Of a DNA stretch of 64,000 bases, positions 53,969 through 62,033 are shown in pieces. Both the position numbers and the translations under genes were made by a program. Below the pieces are notes generated by a model. That model saw only the letters and a program-made list of their open reading frames with translations. It was not told the origin of the DNA and ran no database searches. The DNA is taken from the NCBI GenBank assembly GCA_037043235.1, contig JAWRVZ010000004.1, positions 163,501 to 227,500 of the forward strand, written 5' to 3'. How positions within the stretch are numbered: the stretch's first letter is position 1; each line of letters opens with the position of its first letter. This DNA comes from Rhodeus uyekii. Taxonomy: Eukaryota; Chordata; Actinopteri; Cypriniformes; Acheilognathidae.

Positions 53969-55300
53969 TCATGATCAGAATTATTGGCACCCTTGGTAAA
54001 TATGATCAAAGATGGCTGTGAAAATAAATCTGCATTGTTTATCCTTTTGAGCTTTCATTCAAATAATTCACAAAAATCTAACCTTTCATTCAGATAAAAA
54101 TGAAGTAAAATGATACATTCTAAACAAAAATGGTGGTTCATTGGCTTGTAATCATAGACAAACCACTTTAATTGCTATATCTTTAAAGGTGTTATACAGC
54201 CCCTTTGTCAAAGGTGTGTAGAGTCATACATTGTTTTTTCAACTACACCTTTTTCTAATGTTTTCTTTGAGGATCGCTCACACCCGCACACCTATAGGGG
54301 GGTCTTGAGGGCAAAAAGGTTCAGAACCACATAATCTTCAGGAAATAGACTGTATTTTAATGTTGCTTTTTAGTCCTTTCCCCAACTAAATTAAGAGTCT
54401 AAGAGAGAATTTGAGAAGATTTAAAGAACTATACAAGGGCTTAACATATTATTTGTAAGGCCGTGGTGCTATGTAGACCTTAACCACCCCAAAGAACCAC
54501 TGAAGAACCACTGAGGAACCATGCTGGGCTTAACAGGTTGTTTATACAGTGGCGCTACAGCACCTCAACCCCCCCAAATAACAGCCAGCTTTTATGAAAT
54601 ATATGAGTAAACACAAAGGCCAAATTCCCTTAATCATTCATTACAATGAGTAAAACAAATAACATAATTCTAATGTGCAGCGTAAGATTGTTGAGATTAA
54701 CAAAATAGTAGAATTAAGAAAACAAGTTAAAGCATTAAAAAGCATTGGTTGTAAGAAAATAGTTAATGCATTGAAAATTCCAATTTCCACCATCAGGAAA
54801 GTAATTAAGAAGTCCTGATCAACTGGAAATGTTACGAATCCGTCTCGAAGAGAACATGTATCTATATTGTCTTGATGCTTTTTCTGCCAGAGGTCTTGGA
54901 CTGCAGCTGGATTCTATCAAATACCAACAGAAAAAAAATCTAAACCTGACATCCTCTGCAACATATCTTAATATGTACAAAATCAACACAAAATGTGTCA
55001 GTGTCAAATATCGCAGTTCTGAACCCTATAGGAAATGGAAGAGGAGAGTTCACCAACACATGGGAATTTGGGAATTTGAAGGACCTGGAGAGATTCTGTA
55101 TGGAGGAATGGTCTCTTGTCCAACTCATCAGGCATTATTTTAGAGTTATTTTATTCTAAAATGTATTTTAGTTCAGAGAAAACTAATCTTGGCAAAAGGT
55201 GCTTGAAAAAAGTATTAAATACATACAAGGGTGCCATTAATGTGTATTGGAGAAAATATATTTTTTATAAAGAGATATTTCCCTATTCTCAATTCTTGCA
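53969..55300. mobile_element. Degenerate Tc1/mariner-like element
   Basis: The left end AATTATTGGCACCCTTGGTAAATATGATC and the inverted right-side phrase ACAAGGGTGCCATTAATGTG (about 55226) are Tc1-type terminal repeats. Between them lie decayed transposase fragments, for example in the plus frame near 55070-55140 (GIWEFEGPGEILYGG, CPTHQALF). Frameshifts, stops and missing segments make it non-functional. Confidence 0.75.
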
Positions 55301-55336
55301 GTTCAATGAAAGGTTAGATTTGTAAGAGGCCTGTAG

Positions 55337-55360
55337 GGGGGGGGGGGGGGGGGGGGGAGT
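55337..55360. repeat. Poly-G run
   Basis: About 22 consecutive G bases just past the Tc1 relic. The length in an assembly is unreliable. Confidence 0.9.
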
Positions 55361-55399
55361 TTTAATGCCGGATGCTGACAGATGCTCTCATACAAACAG

Positions 55400-58184
55400 C
55401 AATAACAGCAGTTTAAGTGCCAAACACGGACACCTTGACCATTTGTGTCTCCTATAAGACAAACTGCCCATTGTTGTGGTGCTCAGGTTGTTTTTTTCCT
55501 GTTAAACAGAGTGAAGCCATTACAGCTGTTCATGTACTTGTAGAGTGCTGTGTTTCTTTATTCTCCCTTTCCACTTAAGTTTTTTTTTAAACACATGCCA
55601 AATTTTCATAATTGTAACAAAGTTCAGAGCTTTAACAATTTATAGTACTGTATACTTATTTAAAAATTATTACATTAAAAATTATTATAATCCTTTTAAG
55701 GAACATAATTCAAATGTTGTAAATATTAGTATTATATAAATATAAAAATATAAATATAATTAAAATGTGTGCTTAATTTGCATGAAATATATATTACTTT
55801 GAAAATTATTATGTAATAAGATAAAGTAACGGCATGATGTAAATAATTCTATGTCTGTTTTATACATGATAAACAGATACTTTGATATTCACATGGGGTT
55901 TGTCAACAACAATGCAGTCCGTGAAATGTTGTACACTGTACAAATCATGGAGTGCATTAAAAACATTCTTTCAATATAAATTTGATATGAAGTTCCACAG
56001 TGTCTAAGAACTGAATTATCTGAACATATATTTTATTTGTGCCATCAGTTCAAATGTTAATTTCAAGGTGAAAGAGAAGAAGCAGTGGTCCATTCAAAAT
56101 TCAGTTACAAATTAACTTTCTTTGAGAATGGCATGTTAAAGACACACCTCCCACAACCTTTGCACAACCTACCTGCCATTTCCTCAATCTTGAAAATGGC
56201 TAACAAACATCAACCTGTCCATAATAAAATGTAACGTCTGAAAAGGAAAAACAACAACATCAGTTTTGACATATTCTTATTAACTGGAAGAACCGGATCT
56301 CAGGTAAGTTGCCTCACTACGAACTTTTTTTTACTGAATTCTAGTGCTTACGTTCATCACTATGTATGTATAAGTTTGTTATATAGCTTGTAACATGACA
56401 TTAGCATTTTAAAGTTCCATATGTGCCAAATCTATTTGCCGTATATGATCAGGGGGATGTAATATTTACTGATGTAAATATCTTAATACATCATTTTCGG
56501 TTGCTAGTTCAATGTTTAATGGTCACGTATTCCTACCTGTCAACCCTCATGTCATTTTATATTCTGTTGTCAACCACAACATGCTAACTAGAAGGTAAGG
56601 TGGACTATTATGAAAATCAGTATAGTTAAAAGCACCCACAGTACTTGCTAAACCGACTGGCTAAAGACTTTACAATAAAGTATCACAGGAAAACTCAAAG
56701 AAAACTTTTCCAGGAACTTTCAGCTTATTTTAAATGCGACAACAACGCAAAGTCCTCAGCGCCAATGTAATCAGTAACAAAAAACGCAGGACTAAGGTAC
56801 CGGTGTGTATGTAGTGTAGACGTCCTTGTGGAGGTCAAATGAAAGACTCATTTTTGTGGCGTATTTGTGTTTGGACCCACACAGTGAGGTCTGGGAAAGC
56901 ATCTGGGGACTGTTAACTTACAAGTAGCATGAAAAGTTAAAGGACAACTCAAGATACAAGCAGTTCCTACTACACCTTTTCTGATGGTATTGTTTTTATA
57001 TTTGAAATGATTTGCACATGCAGACGCTTGGCTGGCTCTTAGATCCTGCATGTATGCTGTTATGGGGGCGTCCTGAGAAAGGAAGAGATAAAAGCAGCTC
57101 CTGAGGAGTGTTTACTGCCAGCAGTGCTGAAATGAATAGTGGGAGAGTAAGGGAGTGAGAGGAAGGGCCCCTATAAAAAAAATTATTGGACCTTCTATGA
57201 AAAGCAGCCGCTGCGAAAATCGCAAGGAGATAAGCAGGAAATGCTTAAGCCTGTGAGGTGGAACCTATACAAGCATTCTTCATTCCATACATATGTATAC
57301 TATGCATTGTGTGCGTGTGTATGTGTGTATATATATATATATACGTTATATATAATTCACAATTTTAACGTTTTGTTAAATTGGTGGCTTACTCGTATGT
57401 TCTCATTTGTATATTTTTGTACAATCTGCTTATGCCCCACTAAGAGAGATTAAGGTTGGACATTCATGCTTATTTGTTTCTAAAATTAGTATGTTTCCTT
57501 ATGAATCACATTTTACGGATTCTTATAAAACAAGCATCTTGTAAAAAAATAGTCATGGTTTCTAATGAGATCGGTCATGTTTCTCTTTGTTTTTGTGCAT
57601 TTTGCCTGTTCAACAGTTTTTAAAAATGATAACGTTGTCAATTCCGTGTAAACTACAAAAACACCAGCTACTTTACATCCCCAACTACTGGCCTGGTATG
57701 CATAATACCATGTTTTTAGACTTTTTCGTGGATTTGTGTTAATGGGGATGGCTTTGATATTGCTGTTGTCTGTATGTGAAAATTGCAAAGGAAAAATGTT
57801 TCCATTTTTTAGTACATCGTCGTATAAACGTAAAAATCGTACAAAAGAGTTCTAGTCATTTGTTGTCATAGTTTCAATTTAGTCCTCAACTGTTCCTGTT
57901 CTGTTGATTACCTTTCTCATGTATTTAAGTCTTCTGTCTTTTTTAGTTCATTGTCTCTTGTTAAAGATTATGTTTATGGTTCATGTGTGGTGTTATTGCT
58001 CCTCGTCTGGATTATAAACACAGCCAACGCGAGACAATCGGGTTGTTTATTCTTCTTCAGTACAATTTTTGTTTTGTTTTAAAAAATCTTTAATTTCCAG
58101 GAATATTTATTTAAGAGACAGTAGTAACAATTATTATTAGATTTTGTAGGTTCTGTAGTTCCTTGAAATACACTGAAGTAGAAC
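55400..58184. other. Gap before the LTR element, with a possible 5' non-coding exon near 56303
   Basis: No coding exon was recognised. GGATCTCAG|GTAAGT at 56303/56304 is a near-perfect splice donor on the plus strand. It could end a leader exon of the next plus-strand gene, whose first coding exon begins after an acceptor at 62020. The link is speculative. A small TA microsatellite lies at 57329-57342. Confidence 0.3.
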
Positions 58185-58189
58185 ACACT

Positions 58190-58489
58190 TGTTACGGTTT
58201 CGTTTCGGAGGCAGACTCGAAGACACCGGTACCAGAAACATAGTGTTTTATTATCGCAAGGAACTCAGGCAGGGCAATAAACACAGAGTAAACGTAAACG
58301 AGAACCGACAACTGAATGGAGAACACGGAGAACTAAATACATAGACAGTGATTAACCAAAAGACAAAACACCTGTGAATGATTTGTGATGATCTGTGGCC
58401 ATGGAAACAAATGAGTGACTGAAGGAACTGAACCAAAACAACGTGAACAAAGGGCAAAATAAGAGTCCTTGGTGACGGTGACTGTGACA
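58190..58489 (-). repeat. 3' LTR of the element
   Basis: 300-bp LTR, preceded on the plus strand by ACACT. On the coding strand it starts TGTCACAG and ends CCGTAACA. It carries the poly(A) signal about 50-60 bases before its 3' end. Confidence 0.93.
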
Positions 58490-60751
58490 TTACACCCCCC
58501 CTCCGGAAGGCGCGACCTCGCGCCGACGAGAGTTCAAAACTGGGTGGGGGGGTGGGCACCCTAGAGACCAGGGTATCCAGAGTCCAGGAGGTCTCCAGGG
58601 TGGTGCCGGAGGATCTGGGACCCAGGGTGGCGCCGCCCTCCAGGGTGGTGCCGGCGGTGGCTCAGGCGGGGCCGGCTGGAGTGCCGGCTGGGGTGCCGGC
58701 GGCGGCTCAGGCGGGGCCGGCTGGAGTGCCGGCTGGGGTGCCGGCGGCGGCTCAGGCGGGGCCGGCTGGAGTGCCGGCGGTGGCTCAGGCGGGGCCGGCT
58801 GGAGTGCCGGCTGGGGTGCCGGCGGTGGCTCAGGCGGGGCCGGCTGGGGTGCCGGCTGGGGTGCCGGCGGTGGCTCAGGCGGGGCCGGCTGGGGTGCCGG
58901 CGGTGGCTCAGGCGGGGCCGGCTGGAGTGCCGGCTGGGGTGCCGGCGGAGGCTCTGGGAGGGCCGGCTGCGGCTGCACCGGCGGAGGCTCTGGGAGGGCC
59001 GGCTGGAGTGCCGGCTGGGGTGCTGGCCGTGGAGGTTCTGGGAGGGCCGGCTGCGGCTGCACCGGCGGAGGCTCTGGGAGGGCCGGCTGCGGCTGCACCG
59101 GCGGAGGCTCTGGGAGGGCCGGCTGCGGCTGCACCGGCGGAGGCTCTGGGAGGGCCGGCTGCGGCTGCACCGGCGGAGGCTCTGGGAGGGCCGGCTGCGG
59201 CTGCACCGGCGGAGGCTCTGGGAGTTCGCTGAAGGCCGGGTCGGGCCACGGCAGCTCAGGCTCTGGCGGGTCGGGCCACGGCAGCTCAGGCTCTGGCGGG
59301 TCGGGCCACGGCAGCTCAGGCTCTGGCGGGTCGGGCCACGGCAGCTCAGGCTCTGGCTTGAGGATCTCGGGCTTGAGGATCTCGGGCTTGAGGATCTCGG
59401 GCTTGAGGATCTCGGGCTTGAGGATCTCGGGCTTGAGGATCTCGGGCTTGAGGATCTCGGGCTTGAGGATCTCGGGCTTGAGGATCTCGGGCTTGAGGAT
59501 CTCGGGCTTGAGGATCTCGGGCTTGAGGATCTCGGGCTTGAGGATCTCGGGCTTGAGGATCTCGGGCTTGAGGATCTCGGGCTTGAGGATCTCGGGCTTG
59601 AGGATCTCGGGCTTGAGGATCTCGGGCTTGAGGATCTCGGGCTTGAGGATCTCGGGCTTGAGGATCTCGGGCTTGAGGATCTCGGGCTTGAGGATCTCGG
59701 GCTTGAGGATCTCTGGCACAGGCGCTGATGACGGGCGTCGAGGCGCGGGAACAGGCGCTGATGACGGGCGTCGAGGCGCGGGAACAGGCGCTGATGACGG
59801 GCGTCGAGGCGCGGGAACAGGCGCTGATGACGGGCGTCGAGGCGCGGGAACAGGCGCTGATGACGGGCGTCGAGGCGCGGGAACAGGCGCTGATGACGGG
59901 CGTCGAGGCGCGGGAACAGGCGCTGATGACGGGCGTCGAGGCGCGGGAACAGGCGCTGATGACGGGCGTCGAGGCGCGGGAACAGGCGCTGATGACGGGC
60001 GTCGATGCGCGGGAACAGGCGCTGATGACGGGCGTCGATGCGCGGGAACAGGCGCTGATGACGGGCGTCGAGGCGCGGGAACAGGCGCTGATGACGGGCG
60101 TCGAGGCGCGGGAACAGGCGCTGATGACGGGCGTCGATGCGCGGGAACAGGCGCTGATGACGGGCGTCGAGGCGCGGGAACAGGCGCTGATGACGGGCGT
60201 CGATGCGCGGGAACAGGCGCTGATGACGGGCGTCGATGCGCGGGAACAGGCGCTGATGACGGGCGTCGAGGCGCGGGAGCTGGCGATGGCAGGCGAGGCA
60301 CGGGAGCTGGCACTGGCAGGCGAGGCACGGGAGCTGGCACTGGCAGGCGAGGCACGGGAGCTGACGCGGGTTGACGAGTCCCGGGAACTGACGCGTCAGC
60401 CTCCCCGACGTAGAAGGTGGAACCGTTTACATAGAGTACATGATTTAAAAACGTCTCGAAGGGCTGCCAGCACTGGTCCGGGTCCAGCCGATAGCACGCG
60501 TTGTCATTTAACCCAGCCCAGAAGCGCATGTTGAGTTTGGTGTCCTCCCAACTCACCAACTCAGCCAGTTCCAAAAATTCCTCCACGTACTCCTCTAACG
60601 GCCGCCCTCCTTGTCGGACAATCCGCAGAAGAAGATCCTCCGCCCTCTCTCTCTCTGCCGCCGCGTTCCTCCTCATCGCGTTTTTGTGGTCGGTTCTTCT
60701 GTTACGGTTTCGTTTCGGAGGCAGACTCGAAGACACCGGTACCAGAAACAT
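58490..60751 (-). CDS. Gag-like protein with proline-rich tandem repeat arrays (LTR element ORF)
   Basis: A 753-codon frame; the first ATG is inside the 5' LTR (60751), and an ATG at 60676 (MRRNAAAERERAED) would give 728 aa. About 100 N-terminal residues resemble a Ty3/gypsy-type retrotransposon Gag core (PLEEYVEEFLELAELVSW, FWAGLND, PDQCWQPFETFLNHVLYV). The rest is low-complexity arrays in order. About 17 copies of an 11-residue RRPSSAPVPAP-like unit come first. About 24 copies of EILKP follow, then four ELPWPDPPEP units. Then come about six 12-residue PPVQPQPALPEP units and looser APQPALQPAPPEPPP repeats. No zinc knuckle, protease or polymerase is present. The stop codon touches the 3' LTR. 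I infer a structural particle protein; the role of the arrays is unknown. Confidence 0.8.
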   Translation of the reverse strand: MFLVPVSSSLPPKRNRNRRTDHKNAMRRNAAAERERAEDLLLRIVRQGGRPLEEYVEEFLELAELVSWEDTKLNMRFWAGLNDNACYRLDPDQCWQPFETFLNHVLYVNGSTFYVGEADASVPGTRQPASAPVPRLPVPAPVPRLPVPAPVPRLPSPAPAPRRPSSAPVPAHRRPSSAPVPAHRRPSSAPVPAPRRPSSAPVPAHRRPSSAPVPAPRRPSSAPVPAPRRPSSAPVPAHRRPSSAPVPAHRRPSSAPVPAPRRPSSAPVPAPRRPSSAPVPAPRRPSSAPVPAPRRPSSAPVPAPRRPSSAPVPAPRRPSSAPVPAPRRPSSAPVPAPRRPSSAPVPEILKPEILKPEILKPEILKPEILKPEILKPEILKPEILKPEILKPEILKPEILKPEILKPEILKPEILKPEILKPEILKPEILKPEILKPEILKPEILKPEILKPEILKPEILKPEILKPEPELPWPDPPEPELPWPDPPEPELPWPDPPEPELPWPDPAFSELPEPPPVQPQPALPEPPPVQPQPALPEPPPVQPQPALPEPPPVQPQPALPEPPPVQPQPALPEPPRPAPQPALQPALPEPPPVQPQPALPEPPPAPQPALQPAPPEPPPAPQPAPPEPPPAPQPAPQPAPPEPPPAPQPALQPAPPEPPPALQPAPPEPPPAPQPALQPAPPEPPPAPQPALQPAPPEPPPAPPWRAAPPWVPDPPAPPWRPPGLWIPWSLGCPPPHPVLNSRRREVAPSGGGV
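58960..59235. repeat. 36-bp coding minisatellite (12-residue units)
   Basis: Units such as GGAGGCTCTGGGAGGGCCGGC repeat head-to-tail with a 36-bp period, interrupted by one variant stretch near 59000-59040. It is GC-rich, and the period is a multiple of three. Confidence 0.9.
59355..59715. repeat. 15-bp coding minisatellite, about 24 units
   Basis: GGCTTGAGGATCTCG repeats almost perfectly for about 360 bases and encodes EILKP on the minus strand. The near absence of variation between units indicates recent expansion or homogenisation. Confidence 0.97.
59722..60290. repeat. 33-bp coding minisatellite, about 17 units
   Basis: The unit GGCGCTGATGACGGGCGTCGA plus GGCGCGGGAACA repeats head-to-tail, with a single G/T variant (GAGGCG or GATGCG) scattered among units. 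There are no spacers, so it is not a CRISPR array. Confidence 0.97.
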
Positions 60752-60999
60752 AGTGTTTTATTATCGCAAGGAACTCAGGCAGGGCAATAAACACAGAGTA
60801 AACGTAAACGAGAACCGACAACTGAATGGAGAACACGGAGAACTAAATACATAGACAGTGATTAACCAAAAGACAAAACACCTGTGAATGATTTGTGATG
60901 ATCTGTGGCCATGGAAACAAATGAGTGACTGAAGGAACTGAACCAAAACAACGTGAACAAAGGGCAAAATAAGAGTCCTTGGTGACGGTGACTGTGACA
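60700..60999 (-). repeat. 5' LTR of the element
   Basis: Same 300 bases as 58190-58489, with no difference found by eye. It is followed on the plus strand by the target duplication ACACT. The element ORF has an in-frame ATG inside it at 60751. Confidence 0.93.
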
Positions 61000-61209
61000 A
61001 CACTGACTTTGTTTTGTACAGTCCTTTTTGCACTTTATTGGCCTTATTACACAATATTATGTGACAGTTGCAGCATTCTGTGGTTAAATATGTTTGCATA
61101 ATGTTGACTAAACTGTACAGTTGACCATTGTCCCATGCAGTCAGTTTCCTAAATAGCTGGTGTTCCTTTCATGTTCCTGGTATCACACTTTCTTCACAAA
61201 TCATAATAA

Positions 61210-61211
61210 TG

Positions 61212-61279
<68 letters not shown>
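61210..61279. repeat. (TA)n microsatellite
   Basis: About 65 bases of pure TA, abutting the LTR-like repeat that follows. Confidence 0.95.
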
Positions 61280-61281
<2 letters not shown>

Positions 61282-61495
61282 GTCAGGAAATACCACAAAG
61301 ACAAAGCAAATAGTCTTTTAAGGCCAAACTCAGGGGATGAAGACAGCATAAGCACTATACTACACTACACTGATGTTGACACAACAAGAACAGACAAAGA
61401 CTGAGGAACAACACTGTGTATAAATACACTGGAACTAATAAAGGAGCAAATGGGGAAACAGGATGAACATAAACCACCATGACAGTTTTCTGACA
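61279..61495. mobile_element. Short LTR-like repeat (TGTGTCAGG to TTTTCTGACA)
   Basis: About 217 bp with TG...CA ends, flanked on both sides by TATAT. The duplication is uninformative because one side is a TA microsatellite. On the minus strand it contains TGTATTTATACAC, promoter-like. Class uncertain. Confidence 0.35.
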
Positions 61496-62020
61496 TATAT
61501 AAACATTTAATCTCCATCTACTTATTTATTTGCTAAACAGTGAAATAATATAAAAAATATACCACGTAAGGCTGATAAAAATTGTAGTTTTATGTTCTGA
61601 TTGACCCTTTCAGGGATTATTTCGCATAACTGATTATATATTATTCCTTTCATAGTGCTAAAATGCATACTGTCTTGTTTACTTTGTGCGCCTCATATAT
61701 ATCATGTTGTTGTTTGCAGTATATATGAGGGTATATGCTGAGTGTTGTGGTGGGGTGTTAAATGTGTCAGCATGTAAGAGTTCCTGATTATTGGTGATTT
61801 TTATATTGTCACAAAATATTTTTTTTTTATATTAATAATAATATTAATATTTTAAGAATAGACAAAAATTTGCACACTATCAACCTTGACTACACATTAA
61901 AATGAAATAATAATGATGTTGTATATTTGTAAAGTTGCAACAGAACTCAAACTCTCTCTGTACTAAACGCCATTTCTGTTGTTGCTTTTCATCATCTTTC
62001 TTTAATTGTGATTTCTACAG
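61496..62020. other. Gap before the LRR gene
   Basis: AT-rich. It ends in a good splice acceptor (TTGTGATTTCTACAG at 62006-62020) for the next gene, so it is probably an intron with the leader exon farther upstream. Confidence 0.5.
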
Positions 62021-62033
62021 GAAGCAGGAAAAC

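Larger units (their letters stand above)
58190..60999 (-). mobile_element. Complete non-autonomous LTR retrotransposon with a repeat-rich Gag-like ORF
   Basis: Two 300-bp direct repeats (58190-58489 and 60700-60999) look identical base for base by eye. They begin TGTTACGG and end CTGTGACA on the plus strand. A 5-bp target duplication ACACT flanks the whole (58185-58189, 61000-61004). Transcription is on the minus strand, so 60700-60999 is the 5' LTR. A purine tract GGAGGGGGGGTGTAA adjoins the 3' LTR. A poly(A) signal AATAAA lies in each LTR (about 60756 and 58246). The internal 2.2 kb is essentially one open frame with no protease, reverse transcriptase or integrase, so a partner element must supply enzymes. 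No standard TGG primer-binding start follows the 5' LTR. Identical LTRs imply recent insertion. Confidence 0.92.

Noticed and set aside
55116..55325. Tc1 frame as a functional transposase
   Set aside because: Only short motif pieces remain, separated by stops and missing sequence.
59355..60290. CRISPR-like appearance of regularly repeated units
   Set aside because: Units are head-to-tail without spacers, encode protein repeats in frame, and lie in a eukaryotic LTR element.
59358..60534. Long plus-strand frames (RISGL repeats, MTGVEAREQAL repeats)
   Set aside because: They exist because the repeat periods are multiples of three and contain no stop in any frame. The Gag-like core, LTR orientation and poly(A) signal all point to the minus strand.
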